This document shows, piece after piece, positions 8,801 through 18,011 of a stretch of DNA of 64,000 nucleotides (position 1 is the stretch's first letter; each line of letters starts with the position of its first letter). The notes beneath the pieces are model-generated. The model did not search any database and was not told the origin of the DNA. It was given only the letters and a program-made list of their open reading frames with translations. The translations under genes were made by a program, and so were the position numbers. The stretch covers positions 1 through 64,000 of the forward strand of contig NZ_JARZAI010000021.1 in NCBI RefSeq assembly GCF_029893355.1, in the 5' to 3' direction. This DNA is from Kitasatospora sp. MAA4 (GTDB lineage: Bacteria; Actinomycetota; Actinomycetes; Streptomycetales; Streptomycetaceae).

Positions 8801-8810
8801 CCGCACGCGT

Positions 8811-8842
8811 TCCCCGGGCGAGCCCTTGGACTCGCCCGGGGA
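8811..8842 (+). terminator. Hairpin after RNase D gene
   Basis: Perfect 12-bp stem (8811-8822 with 8831-8842) and an 8-base loop, starting ten bases after the RNase D stop. Confidence 0.65.
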
Positions 8843-8891
8843 CGTGTCGCGGGACACAAGCCCGTGGGGACCCCGGCCCTGGGCAAGTTGG

Positions 8892-8908
8892 TTACCGACC
8901 AGTAGCAT
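8892..8908 (+). promoter_or_regulatory. Candidate operator overlapping the fadA -10 box
   Basis: TTACCGACCAGTAG (8892-8905) is a partly symmetric element of the form TAC-N-G-N2-C-N-GTA. It overlaps TAGCAT (8903-8908), a good -10 box about 95 bases before fadA. A repressor of fatty-acid degradation, for example a TetR-type FadR, would be expected to bind here. The binding protein is inference. Confidence 0.35.
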
Positions 8909-9000
8909 GGCGGTGAAGCAGTGCTGCTCGGCCGTCCCCGTGACGGGGTTCCGGTGGCGGCCTGCCACCTGTTCTGTTGGTCCCTGGGAGGAGAGCCCCC

Positions 9001-10218
9001 GTGCCTCGTACCGCGAGGGACGTCGTCTTCGTCGATGGCGTCCGCACCCCGTTCGGCAAGGCCGGCCCGAAGGGCATCTACCACGAGACCCGGGCGGACG
9101 ACATGGTCGTCAAGTGCATCCGGGAACTCGTGCGCCGCAACCCGAACCTGCCCGTCGAGCGGATCGACGAGATCGCCATCGCGGCCACCACCCAGATCGG
9201 CGACCAGGGCCTGACCATCGGCCGTAGCGTCGGTCTGCTGGCCGGGCTGCCGAAGTCCGTGCCCGGCTACGCGATCGACCGCATGTGCGCCGGCGCGATG
9301 ACCGCCGTCACCGCCACGGCCGGCGGTATCGCCTTCGGCGCGTACGACGTCGTCCTCGCCGGTGGCGTCGAGCACATGGGCCGCCACCCCATGGGTGAGG
9401 GCGTCGACCCGAACCCGCGCTTCATCTCCGAGAAGATCGTCGACGAGTCGGCGCTGTTCATGGGCATGACGGCGGAGAACCTGCACGACCGGCTCCCGCA
9501 CATCACCAAGGAGCGTTGCGACGCCTACGCGGTGCGCTCGCAGGAGAAGGCCGCCAAGGCGTACGCCAACGGCGACATCCAGCCCGACCTGGTGCCGATC
9601 TCGGTGCGGAACACCAACCCCGACGCCGGCGAGACCGGCTGGGGCCTGGCCACCACCGACGAGCCGATGCGCCCGGGCACCACGATGGAGAACCTGGCGG
9701 GCCTCAAGACCCCGTTCCGGGTGCACGGCAACATCACCGCGGGCAACGCGGCCGGCCTGAACGACGGCGCCACCGCGTCGCTGCTCGCGGCCGAGGACGT
9801 GGCCCTGGAGCTCGGCCTGCCGATCAAGATGCGCATGGTCTCGTTCGCCTACGCGGGCGTCGAGCCCGAGGTCATGGGCATCGGCCCGGTGCCGGCGACC
9901 GAGAAGGCGCTGGCCAAGGCCGGTCTGACGATCGACGACATCCAGGCCTTCGAGATCAACGAGGCCTTCGCCGTCCAGGTGCTCTCGCTCCTGGACCACT
10001 ACGGCATCGCGGACGACGACGAGCGCGTCAACCCGTACGGCGGCGCGATCGCGTACGGCCACCCGCTGGCCTCCACCGGCGTGCGCCTGATGAACCAGCT
10101 GGCCCGCCGCTTCGAGCAGCGCCCGGACATCCGGTACGGCCTGACCACCATGTGCATCGGCATGGGCATGGGCGGGACCGTCATCTGGGAGAACCCGCAC
10201 TTCGAGGGTGGTAAGTGA
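9001..10218 (+). CDS. fadA: Acetyl-CoA C-acyltransferase (3-ketoacyl-CoA thiolase)
   Basis: 405-residue thiolase that performs the last step of beta-oxidation, splitting 3-ketoacyl-CoA with CoA. The nucleophilic Cys is in DRMCAGAMTAV at about residue 96. The catalytic His is in YGHPLASTGVR, and the second Cys in TTMCIGMGMGGT near 386. Conserved EINEAFAVQ and GGVEHMGRHPMG are also present. GTG 9001 (MPRTARDVVFVDGVRTPFG) is chosen because GGGAGGAG precedes it; an upstream in-frame ATG would add eight residues without support. It overlaps the fadB start region, forming a fadA-fadB operon ended by a strong terminator. Confidence 0.96.
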   Translation: MPRTARDVVFVDGVRTPFGKAGPKGIYHETRADDMVVKCIRELVRRNPNLPVERIDEIAIAATTQIGDQGLTIGRSVGLLAGLPKSVPGYAIDRMCAGAMTAVTATAGGIAFGAYDVVLAGGVEHMGRHPMGEGVDPNPRFISEKIVDESALFMGMTAENLHDRLPHITKERCDAYAVRSQEKAAKAYANGDIQPDLVPISVRNTNPDAGETGWGLATTDEPMRPGTTMENLAGLKTPFRVHGNITAGNAAGLNDGATASLLAAEDVALELGLPIKMRMVSFAYAGVEPEVMGIGPVPATEKALAKAGLTIDDIQAFEINEAFAVQVLSLLDHYGIADDDERVNPYGGAIAYGHPLASTGVRLMNQLARRFEQRPDIRYGLTTMCIGMGMGGTVIWENPHFEGGK

Positions 10219-10220
10219 AG

Positions 10221-12347
10221 ATGAGCACCACTGAGCTTCTCAAGCGTGCCGCCGAGCTGTTCCCCGGCGAGGTCGTCACCACGGCGCACGTCCGCCACCT
10301 GGACCTGCCGCTGCAGGCCGGCAAGCTGGCCCTGATCACGCTGGACAACGGCTTCGACCACACCAAGCCGACCACCTTCGGCCCGGGTTCGCTGGCCAAG
10401 CTGTCCGAGGCGCTGGACCAGGTCGAGGCCGAGGCCGCCGACGGCAAGGTGGTCGCCGTCGCGATCACCGGTAAGCCGTTCATCTTCGCGGTCGGCGCCG
10501 ACCTCAAGGGCGTCGAGGTGCTCAAGGAGCACAGCGACGCGCTGGCCATCGGCAAGGGCGGCCACGACGTCTTCAAGCGGATCGCCGCACTGCCGGTGCC
10601 GACCTTCACCTTCTACAACGGTGCCGCGATGGGCGGCGGTGTCGAGGTCGGTCTGCACTGCACCTACCGCACCGTCAGCACGGGCGTCCCGGCGTTCTCG
10701 CTGCCCGAGGTCTTCCTCGGCCTGGTTCCCGGCTGGGGCGGCTGCACCATCCTGCCGAACCTGGTCGGCCCGGCCAACGCGGTCAAGGTCATCATCGAGA
10801 ACTCGATGAGCCAGAACAAGCAGCTCAAGGGCAAGGAGGTGTTCGAGCTCGGCATCGCCGACGCGATCTTCGAGCCCGCCGACTTCCTGGAGCAGTCGAT
10901 CCTGTGGGCCGCCAAGGTCCTCAAGGGCGACACCGTGGTCGAGCGCCCGGAGATCGACCGCGGCGACAACTGGGACCAGTGCATCGCCTGGGGTCGCGCG
11001 GTCGCCGACTCCAAGGTGCACGGCGCCGCCCCGGCCGCCTACCGCGCGCTGGACATCATGGCCGCGGCGAAGGACGGAGACTTGCAGAAGGGCTTCGACG
11101 CCGAGGACGTGGCGCTGGCCGACCTGATCATGGGTGGCGAGCTGCGCGCCGGTCTGTACGCGTTCAACCTGGTGCAGCGTCGGGCCAAGAAGCCCTTCGG
11201 CGCGCCGGACAAGTCGCTGGCCCGCCCGGTCGGCAAGGTCGGCGTGGTCGGCGCCGGTCTGATGGCCTCCCAGCTGGCGCTGCTCTTCGCGCGCCGTCTG
11301 GAGGTGCCGGTGGTGCTCACCGACATCGACCAGGAGCGGATCGACAAGGGCGTGGGCTACGTGCACGCCGAGATCGACAAGCTGCTGGCCAAGAAGCGGA
11401 TCAACCAGGACAAGGCGAACCGCCTCAAGGGCCTGGTCTCCGGCTCGCTGGACAAGGCCGCCGGCTTCGCCGACGCGGACTTCGTCATCGAGGCCGTCTT
11501 CGAGGAGATGGGCGTCAAGCAGCAGGTCTTCGCGGACCTGGAGGCGGTCGTCTCGCCCACCTGCGTGCTCGCCACCAACACCTCCTCGCTGTCGGTCACC
11601 GAGATGGCCTCCAAGCTGGAGCACCCCGAGCGAGTCGTCGGCTTCCACTTCTTCAACCCTGTCGCGATCCTCCCGCTGCTGGAGATCGTCCGCGGCGAGC
11701 AGACCGACGACGCGTCGCTGGCCACCGCGTTCGGTGTCTCGAAGAAGCTGAAGAAGACCGCCGTCCTGGTCAAGGACGCCCCGGCGTTCGTGGTGAACCG
11801 GATCCTGACCCGCTTCATGGGCGAGATCCAGGCCATCATCGACGAGGGCACCCCGATCGAGACGGTCGAGCAGGGCGTGCTCCCGCTCGGCCTGCCGATG
11901 TCCCCGATCGTGCTCCTGGAGCTGGTCGGCCCGGCCATCGCGCAGCACGTCTCGGAGACCCTGCACCGGGCGTTCCCGGACCGCTTCTCGGTCTCGGAGA
12001 ACCTCGGCCGGGTGGTCAAGGCCGGCAAGCGCGGCTTCTACATCTGGGTGGACGGCCAGCAGGTGCTGGACCCCGAGGTGCTGGCGCTGCTCCAGTTCGG
12101 CGACACCGTGCTGACCGGCGAGCAGGTGCTCGCCCGCTCGCTGGACGCGGTGGCGCAGGAGATCGGACTGATGCTCGACGAGGGCGTCGTCGGCGAGGCG
12201 CAGGACATCGACCTGTGCATGATCACCGGCGCCGGATGGCCCTTCCACCTGGGCGGGATCACCCCGTACCTGGACCGTGAGGGTGTCTCCGAGCGGGTGA
12301 ACGGCAAGAAGTTCCTCGCCCCCGGCCTGGCCAGCATCCCGGCCTAG
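10221..12347 (+). CDS. fadB: Trifunctional-type fatty acid oxidation complex alpha subunit
   Basis: 708-residue fusion enzyme. The N-terminal enoyl-CoA hydratase/isomerase part (to about 300) has the oxyanion-hole segments FAVGADLKG and GAAMGGGVEVGLHC, and PEVFLGLVPGWGG. The middle 3-hydroxyacyl-CoA dehydrogenase NAD-binding domain starts at KVGVVGAGLMASQLALLFARR (about 338). The typical VIEAVFEEMGVK and GFHFFNPV follow, and the C-terminal dehydrogenase domain ends with a second helical repeat. ATG 10221 gives MSTTELLKRAAELFPGEVV. A GTG at 10215 overlaps the fadA stop (GTGA) and is an alternative. Together with FadA it carries out the hydration, dehydrogenation and thiolysis steps of beta-oxidation. 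Confidence 0.96.
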   Translation: MSTTELLKRAAELFPGEVVTTAHVRHLDLPLQAGKLALITLDNGFDHTKPTTFGPGSLAKLSEALDQVEAEAADGKVVAVAITGKPFIFAVGADLKGVEVLKEHSDALAIGKGGHDVFKRIAALPVPTFTFYNGAAMGGGVEVGLHCTYRTVSTGVPAFSLPEVFLGLVPGWGGCTILPNLVGPANAVKVIIENSMSQNKQLKGKEVFELGIADAIFEPADFLEQSILWAAKVLKGDTVVERPEIDRGDNWDQCIAWGRAVADSKVHGAAPAAYRALDIMAAAKDGDLQKGFDAEDVALADLIMGGELRAGLYAFNLVQRRAKKPFGAPDKSLARPVGKVGVVGAGLMASQLALLFARRLEVPVVLTDIDQERIDKGVGYVHAEIDKLLAKKRINQDKANRLKGLVSGSLDKAAGFADADFVIEAVFEEMGVKQQVFADLEAVVSPTCVLATNTSSLSVTEMASKLEHPERVVGFHFFNPVAILPLLEIVRGEQTDDASLATAFGVSKKLKKTAVLVKDAPAFVVNRILTRFMGEIQAIIDEGTPIETVEQGVLPLGLPMSPIVLLELVGPAIAQHVSETLHRAFPDRFSVSENLGRVVKAGKRGFYIWVDGQQVLDPEVLALLQFGDTVLTGEQVLARSLDAVAQEIGLMLDEGVVGEAQDIDLCMITGAGWPFHLGGITPYLDREGVSERVNGKKFLAPGLASIPA

Positions 12348-12359
12348 TCGCGGCACACG

Positions 12360-12401
12360 CCGAAGGGCGGCACGCTCCCACCGGAGCGTGCCGCCCTTCG
12401 G
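12360..12401 (+). terminator. Strong terminator of the fadA-fadB operon
   Basis: Perfect 19-bp stem (12360-12378 with 12383-12401) and a 4-base CACC loop, followed by TGTTT. It begins twelve bases after the fadB stop. Confidence 0.9.
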
Positions 12402-12505
12402 TGTTTCCGGCCGCTCTGGGCCGTGCAGCAATTTAGGACAAAGCGCATAATACGGATAGGCCAAGCACATCGCACCACTTGCACACCCGAAGGAGGCGAG
12501 TCGTT

Positions 12506-12967
12506 ATGGCCGACGTCTCACATCACCCCGGTGACCTCTCCACCCACCCGGACATCTCGGAGATGCGGAACCGGTACGCGCGCATGATGGACGGGCCGCA
12601 GGGAGTGGCAGTCGACGGACTGGTCTTCCTCGCGGGTCTGTACCTGGCCATCTCGCCCTACGTCGTGCACTTCAGCGCCGCCAGCCACGAGCTGACCCTC
12701 GTCAACCTCATCATGGGGCTGTCGATCGCGGCACTGGGACTCGGCCTCACCGTCGCCCCGGCCCGGATGTTCGGGCTCACCTGGGCGATGACGGCAGCGG
12801 GCGTCTTCCTGATCATCTCGCCGTGGGTCGTGACCATCGGCCACACCGCGACAAAGGGCATGATCTGGAACAACGTCGTGGTCGGAGGCCTGACCTGCCT
12901 CCTCGGTTTCACCGCCGCCGGGATGGTGATGGGCACCCGTCGCACGATCGGCCGTCGTAACACCTGA
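12506..12967 (+). CDS. SPW-repeat membrane protein
   Basis: 153-residue integral membrane protein with four predicted helices arranged as two repeats. Each repeat carries the family signature (AISPYVVHF near residue 50 and IISPWVVTI near 105). The hydrophilic N-terminus (HHPGDLSTHPDISEMRNRYARMM) is likely cytoplasmic. The function of the family is unknown. The start ATG has AGGAGG at 12491-12496. An AT-rich stretch with CATAAT lies at about 12445-12450 and may be its promoter. It converges on the glycosyltransferase gene. Confidence 0.88.
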   Translation: MADVSHHPGDLSTHPDISEMRNRYARMMDGPQGVAVDGLVFLAGLYLAISPYVVHFSAASHELTLVNLIMGLSIAALGLGLTVAPARMFGLTWAMTAAGVFLIISPWVVTIGHTATKGMIWNNVVVGGLTCLLGFTAAGMVMGTRRTIGRRNT

Positions 12968-12987
12968 CGACGCAGCACGTCGGTCCT

Positions 12988-13020
12988 GGTCTACCGGTTC
13001 ACTTCCTGAGCCGGTAGACC
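12988..13020. terminator. Bidirectional hairpin overlapping a gene end
   Basis: 10-bp perfect arms (12988-12997 with 13011-13020), extended inward by three further pairs, between convergent genes. The right part lies inside the last codons of the minus-strand glycosyltransferase, so the coding sequence doubles as the terminator stem. Confidence 0.6.
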
Positions 13021-14525
13021 ATCGTGTCTCCGAAGGCGCCGACCACGTCGTAGTGGCTGTCCAGCAGGTTCTCGATGACCGGCACCATGGTGGGCTGGTA
13101 GGGCGCGTTGCCCGAGTCGTCGACCACGATCTCCGGCAGGCCCTTGGCGTTGATCTCCTGGTCGAAGGTCTGCCAGGCGTCCGGAACGCTGTACTGCTCG
13201 CCGACGTCCGCGGTGCCCTTGCCGCCGCTGAAGTTCGTCAGGAAGCCGGCGGTCAGGTAGCGGGTGACCGGCTTGCGGTCGGAGAGGTAGTAGAGCTCCG
13301 GATGCATGCCCCAGACCAGGACGGTGTCCTTGGGGGTGCTGCGGGCCGCAACGGCGGTGGCCACCGCCGTGGTCTGGCTCAGCTGCTCGCCCGGCCAGGC
13401 CACCGCCAGCACCCAGAAGGCGAACGAGGCCACCATGCTGTACGCCAGCACCGGGCGCCAGCTGATCGCCGAGACCGAGACGGCCCCGACGCCCAGCAGC
13501 ACCAGCGGCGGCATCAGCTGCAGGTAGTAGTGGCCGAAGAAGTGGAAGCCGGTGGCGACCGCGACCACCGAGGAGAACAGGAAGATCCACAGGTCGCCGG
13601 TGGAGCCGCGGGAGGTGCCTGCGGTCGGCAGCTCGCGCCCGACGCGGTAGCGCAGCCAGAGCCGCCGGCCCAGCGGCAGCAGGAAGCCGAGGCCGGCCGC
13701 GGCCAGGATCGCCGAGTTGCCCAGCGCCCGGCCGAGCATCTGCCACCAGGCGCCGCCGCCCAGCGATGCGTAGTCGCCGCTGCCGGTGACCACCCAGAAG
13801 AGGAAGCCCTTCGGCTTGGTGAGGATCACCGCGACCAGGGCTATCGGCACCGCGAAACCGAAGCCGATCTTGAGCAGCGCGGGCCGCCAGCGCACTCCGC
13901 GCCGGCGGGCGTCCTGGAAGAGCATCCAGAGCACCGGCAGCAGCACCGCGCCGCCGGTCTGCTTGGTCAGCGAGCAGATCGCGACCGCTATCCCGGCGGC
14001 CAGCCAGCGCCGGCGCTCGGCATAGCGGAAGGCCGCCACCATCGCGGGCAGCATGAAGACCTCGAAGGTCGCCGCCTGGGTGTCCTCCGGGGAGAGCCCG
14101 ATGGAGAGCAGCAGGTAGAGGGCGCCGGCCGCGCCGCCCGCGCGGTTGCCCCAGCGGCTGCGGGCGATCGAGGCCAGCAGCAGGGCGGTGGCGAGGTGGG
14201 CCACGATGGCCAGGGTGCGCAGCGGCCAGAGTGAGAGCGAGCCGAAGACCGAGAAGCAGGCCTCGTAGAGCCAGGGCAGCAGAGGCGGCTTTCGGTCGAC
14301 CACGGTGTCGTAGAGGACTCCGCCGTCGGCCAGCATCCGGGCCTGGGTGGCGAGGTAGCCCTCGTCCGGGCTCCAGACCGGCCGCAGGAACGAGGGGATG
14401 TGCGTGGCGACCGCCAGCACGGTGAGCACCGGGACGACTCTGGTCCAGTACCCCGTCCGTACGCGGTCAGGCAGCCTGGCGTACAGCGCGACGAGGCGCG
14501 TGAGGGTCGTGGAGTCGGTCGGCAC
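12999..14525 (-). CDS. Glycosyltransferase family 39-like membrane protein
   Basis: 508-residue multi-pass protein of the PMT/ArnT-like GT-C fold. It would transfer sugar from a polyprenyl-phosphate donor to an acceptor on the outer face of the membrane. The first luminal loop carries the expected acidic pair (WSPDEGYLATQARML, residues about 53-68) after the first helix. It is followed by DRKPPLLPWLYEACF and about ten hydrophobic segments, then a soluble C-terminal domain (WGMHPELYYLSDRKPVTRYL). The start is uncertain: GTG 14525 gives MPTDSTTLTRLVALYARL and lacks a strong ribosome binding site. It lies 92 bases after dxs, behind a hairpin, so it may have its own promoter or receive read-through. 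The acceptor is unknown. Confidence 0.82.
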   Translation of the reverse strand: MPTDSTTLTRLVALYARLPDRVRTGYWTRVVPVLTVLAVATHIPSFLRPVWSPDEGYLATQARMLADGGVLYDTVVDRKPPLLPWLYEACFSVFGSLSLWPLRTLAIVAHLATALLLASIARSRWGNRAGGAAGALYLLLSIGLSPEDTQAATFEVFMLPAMVAAFRYAERRRWLAAGIAVAICSLTKQTGGAVLLPVLWMLFQDARRRGVRWRPALLKIGFGFAVPIALVAVILTKPKGFLFWVVTGSGDYASLGGGAWWQMLGRALGNSAILAAAGLGFLLPLGRRLWLRYRVGRELPTAGTSRGSTGDLWIFLFSSVVAVATGFHFFGHYYLQLMPPLVLLGVGAVSVSAISWRPVLAYSMVASFAFWVLAVAWPGEQLSQTTAVATAVAARSTPKDTVLVWGMHPELYYLSDRKPVTRYLTAGFLTNFSGGKGTADVGEQYSVPDAWQTFDQEINAKGLPEIVVDDSGNAPYQPTMVPVIENLLDSHYDVVGAFGDTMVYRLRK

Positions 14526-14543
14526 GAATGACAACCTACCCGG

Positions 14544-14572
14544 AGGGACCGGCGGGAGTGCCGCCGGTCCCT
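14544..14572 (-). terminator. Terminator after dxs
   Basis: 12-bp perfect stem (14544-14555 with 14561-14572) and a 5-base loop. It is positioned on the minus strand 46 bases past the dxs stop and just before the glycosyltransferase start. Confidence 0.7.
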
Positions 14573-14617
14573 GCACTATGAGCTGTAAATCATGCAATTC
14601 CGGTTCCCTGCAAGGGA

Positions 14618-16531
14618 TCAGGCACGCACCGTGACGGATTCCAGCCGCGAGACCAGCGCGGTGACCTGGCGGGCGATGTCCGGCGCGGTCAGGCCGATCT
14701 CGGCGAGGATCTCCTCGCGCTTGGCGTGGTCCAGGAACTCCTGCGGGATGCCGAAGTCGCGCAGCGGCAGGTCCACCTCGGCGTCGCGCAGCGCCTGGGC
14801 GACCGCGGAGCCGACGCCGCCGGCCCGGCCGTTGTCCTCGACCGTGACGACCACCCGGTGCTCGGCCGCCAGGCCCGGCAGGGCGGCGTCCACCGGCTTG
14901 ACCCAGCGCGGGTCGACCACGGTGGAGCTGATGCCCTGGGCGTCCAGCAGCGCGGCCAGGTCCAGGCAGAGCGGGGCCAGCGCGCCGACCGAGACGATCA
15001 GTACGTCCGCCCGGTGCTCGCCCTCGGGCAGCTGGTCGGCGGAGCCGTGCAGCACGTCCATGCCGCCGATCCGGCCGACCGAGGCCACCGCCGGGCCGAC
15101 CGAGCCCTTGGAGTAGCGGACCACGGTCGGGGCGTCGGTGACCTCGACCGCCTCGCGCAGCTGGGCGCGCAGCTGGTCGGCGTCGCGCGGGGCGGCCAGC
15201 CGCAGCCCGGGGACGACCTGGAGGATCGACATGTCCCACATGCCGTTGTGCGACGCGCCGTCGGTGCCGGTGACGCCCGCGCGGTCGAGCACGAAGGTGA
15301 CGCCCAACTTGTGCAGCGCCACGTCCATCAGGACCTGGTCGAAGGCCCGGTTGAGGAAGGTCGCGTAGACCGCGACCACCGGGTGCAGACCGGCCGTCGC
15401 CAGGCCGGCGGCCGAGACGGCCGCGTGCTGCTCGGCGATGCCGACGTCGAAGGTCCGCTTCGGGAAGGCCTTGGCGAACGGCGCCAGGCCCACCGGGTGC
15501 AGCATCGCGGCGGTGATCGCCACGATGTCCTTGCGCTCGCGGCCGAGTTCGACCATCTCCTCGCCGAAGACCGAGGTCCAGTCCTTGCCGGAGGTCTTCA
15601 CCGGCAGGCCGGTGTCGGGGTGGATGACGCCGACCGCGTGGAAGCGGTCCTCCTCGTTCTGCAGCGCGGCCTGGTAGCCGCGGCCCTTCTCGGTGATGCA
15701 GTGCACGATGACCGGGCCGCCGAAGCCGCGGGCGCGGCGCAGCGCCGACTCCAGGGCGGTGATGTCGTGGCCGTCGATCGGGCCGAGGTACTTGAGGCCG
15801 AGGTCCTCGAACATGCCCTGCGGGGCGATGAAGTCCTTGAGGCCCTTCTTGGCGCCGTGCAGCGCCCCGGCCAGCGGCTGGCCGACCACCGGCGTGCGCT
15901 GCAGCGCGTCCTTGCCCCAGGTCAGGAAGCGCTCGTAGCCCTGGGTGGTGCGCAGCGTGGTGAGGTGGTTGGCCAGGCCGCCGATGGTCGGCGAGTAGGA
16001 GCGCTCGTTGTCGTTGACCACGATGATCACCGGGCGGTCCCTGCCGTCGGCGATGTTGTTCAGCGCCTCCCAGGCCATGCCGCCGGTCAGCGCGCCGTCA
16101 CCGGTGACCGCGACCACCGGGCAGTCCTTGAGGCCCTGCAACTGGGTGGCCTTGGCGATGCCGTCGGCGTAGCCGAGCACCGTGGAGGCGTGCGAGTTCT
16201 CGATCACGTCGTGCTCGGACTCGGCCCGGGACGGGTAGCCGGACAGGCCGCCCTTCATCTTCAACCGGGTGAAGTCCTGCCGACCGGTCAGCAGCTTGTG
16301 GACGTAGCTCTGGTGCCCGGTGTCGAAGAGGATCCGCTCGCGCGGGGAGTCGAAGACCCGGTGCAGCGCGATGGTGAGCTCCACCACGCCGAGGTTGGGG
16401 CCGAGGTGGCCGCCGGTCTTGGCGACCTCCTCGATCAGGAAGTCCCGGATCTCCTGCGCCAGGTCAGCCAGCTGTCCCGGGGTGAGCCGGTCGAGATCGC
16501 GCGGTCCCCGAATGCGGGTCAGCAGGGCCAC
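14618..16531 (-). CDS. dxs: 1-deoxy-D-xylulose-5-phosphate synthase
   Basis: 637-residue thiamine-diphosphate enzyme that condenses pyruvate and glyceraldehyde-3-phosphate in the first step of the MEP isoprenoid pathway. Landmarks are HLGPNLGVVELTIALH near residue 45, FDTGHQSYVHKLLTGR, and the ThDP motif GDGALTGGMAWEALNN (about 150-165). Further landmarks are YLGPIDGHD and the transketolase pyrimidine domain with DVGIAEQHAA and the C-terminal VTVEDNGRAGG. GTG 16531 (MALLTRIRGPRDLDRL) is chosen because GAGGAGG sits just upstream; the frame is open further up but without homology. Confidence 0.97.
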   Translation of the reverse strand: MALLTRIRGPRDLDRLTPGQLADLAQEIRDFLIEEVAKTGGHLGPNLGVVELTIALHRVFDSPRERILFDTGHQSYVHKLLTGRQDFTRLKMKGGLSGYPSRAESEHDVIENSHASTVLGYADGIAKATQLQGLKDCPVVAVTGDGALTGGMAWEALNNIADGRDRPVIIVVNDNERSYSPTIGGLANHLTTLRTTQGYERFLTWGKDALQRTPVVGQPLAGALHGAKKGLKDFIAPQGMFEDLGLKYLGPIDGHDITALESALRRARGFGGPVIVHCITEKGRGYQAALQNEEDRFHAVGVIHPDTGLPVKTSGKDWTSVFGEEMVELGRERKDIVAITAAMLHPVGLAPFAKAFPKRTFDVGIAEQHAAVSAAGLATAGLHPVVAVYATFLNRAFDQVLMDVALHKLGVTFVLDRAGVTGTDGASHNGMWDMSILQVVPGLRLAAPRDADQLRAQLREAVEVTDAPTVVRYSKGSVGPAVASVGRIGGMDVLHGSADQLPEGEHRADVLIVSVGALAPLCLDLAALLDAQGISSTVVDPRWVKPVDAALPGLAAEHRVVVTVEDNGRAGGVGSAVAQALRDAEVDLPLRDFGIPQEFLDHAKREEILAEIGLTAPDIARQVTALVSRLESVTVRA

Positions 16532-16661
16532 CCGTTCCTCCTCAGTCAGTACGTGTCCGGGTGAACCCGGTCCCGGGAGCCCCTTCGGACTCGTCCGGCT
16601 GGTCGAGTCTAATGTCCACCCGCCGGACAGAGTGCGGGGAGGGCGGCCCCGGCGGGGCGCG

Positions 16662-16707
16662 CGAAGGCCCGGAACGCGCCCCCTTTGGTGGCGCGTTCCG
16701 GGCTTCG
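16662..16707 (-). terminator. Terminator of the xylFGH-type operon
   Basis: 14-bp perfect stem (16667-16680 with 16690-16703), extended by four more pairs past a one-base bulge, nine bases after the permease stop on the minus strand. It also lies upstream of dxs and isolates the two units. Confidence 0.75.
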
Positions 16708-16715
16708 GGGTGGTA

Positions 16716-18011
16716 TCAGCCGCGGCCGGCGGACTTCTGGGTGCGGCGGGAGACCGAGTCGAGCACCACGGCACCGAGCAGCACCGCGCCGGTGATCATG
16801 TACTGGATCGACTGGCTGATGCCCTCCAGGTCCAGGCCGGTGATGATCGACTGGATCACCAGCGCGCCCAGCAGCGCCGACCAGGTCTTGCCCCGACCGC
16901 CGAAGAGGCTGGTCCCGCCGATGACGGCCGCCGCGATGGCGTTCATCAGGACGAAGCCGCTGCCGGTCTGCTTGTCGGCGAATCCGGCCTGCGAGGCCAT
17001 GAAGAGGCCGCCGACCGACGCCAGGCCGGCCGAGATCATGTAGACCGAGATCCGCAGCCGGGCCACGTTGATACCGGCCCGGCGGGCCGCCTCGACGCCG
17101 CCGCCGACCGCGAAGACCTTGCGGCCGTAGGTGGTGCGGCGCAGCACGAAGTCGGTGACGATCACCACACCGAGCAGCACCACCAGGGCCAGCGGCAGGC
17201 CGCGGTCCTGGTTGAGGACGTAGGCGGCACCGAAGGCGAGGACGGCCAGCAGGCCGGCGCGCAGCGCGATCTCGCTGACCGGGCGGAACGGCAGTCCGGC
17301 CTCGCGGCGGCTCCTGGCGCCCCTCAGCGCGGCCACCAGGTAGCCGGCCACGCTGACCGCGGCCAGGCCGTAGGCGGCGGCGACCGAGTCGAAGAAGTAG
17401 TTGTCCAGGTTGGCGATCACGCCGTTCGGGATGTTGTTCAGCGTCCCGGTGTTGCCCATCACATAGCCCTGCAGACCACTCCAGGTCAGCATGCCGGCCA
17501 GCGTGACGACGAAGGCCGGCACGCCGATCTTCGCGAAGAAGAAGCCGTGCAGCGCGCCGATCGCCAGCGCCGCCACGATGGCGATCACGATCGCCAGGTA
17601 CTCGTTGACGCCGTGCTGGATGGAGAGCACCGCGGAGATGGCGGCCGAGACGCCGGCCACCGAGCCGAGCGAGAGGTCGATCTCGCCGAGCAGCAGCACG
17701 AAGACGATGCCGACCGAGATCAGGCCCGGGCCCGCGATGTAGAGGGCGATGTTGGAGAGGTTGCCGGCGTTCAGGAAGTTGCCGGTCAGGCCCTGGAAGA
17801 TGGCGGCGATCAGGATCAGACCGAGCACCACGGGGACCGAACCCAGGTCGCCGCTGCGCAACTTGCTCTTGAACTCGGCCAGGTAGCCGGCGAAGCCGCG
17901 CTCGCGCACCAGCAGCCGGGGGTCCACGGCGGGGACGTTCGTCGCTGAAGTCTCGGTCACTGTAATGCCGTTCGTCCGGGAGGCGTTCTGGGTGGTGGAG
18001 TGCTTGCTCAC
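16716..18011 (-). CDS. xylH: Xylose-type sugar ABC transporter permease
   Basis: 431-residue permease of the ribose/xylose (CUT2) class. After a hydrophilic N-terminus of about 55 residues there are about ten to twelve membrane segments. The family signatures GEIDLSLGSVAGVSAAI (about 115) and FVVTLAGMLTWSGLQGY, and near the C-terminus AVIGGTSLFGGRGKTWSALLGA, are clear. The length, greater than the usual RbsC, fits XylH. The GTG start (18011) overlaps the ATPase stop by four bases (GTGA). It forms the membrane channel with the XylG-like ATPase. Xylose is inferred from the XylF-like binding protein and the neighbouring ROK regulator. Confidence 0.93.
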   Translation of the reverse strand: MSKHSTTQNASRTNGITVTETSATNVPAVDPRLLVRERGFAGYLAEFKSKLRSGDLGSVPVVLGLILIAAIFQGLTGNFLNAGNLSNIALYIAGPGLISVGIVFVLLLGEIDLSLGSVAGVSAAISAVLSIQHGVNEYLAIVIAIVAALAIGALHGFFFAKIGVPAFVVTLAGMLTWSGLQGYVMGNTGTLNNIPNGVIANLDNYFFDSVAAAYGLAAVSVAGYLVAALRGARSRREAGLPFRPVSEIALRAGLLAVLAFGAAYVLNQDRGLPLALVVLLGVVIVTDFVLRRTTYGRKVFAVGGGVEAARRAGINVARLRISVYMISAGLASVGGLFMASQAGFADKQTGSGFVLMNAIAAAVIGGTSLFGGRGKTWSALLGALVIQSIITGLDLEGISQSIQYMITGAVLLGAVVLDSVSRRTQKSAGRG

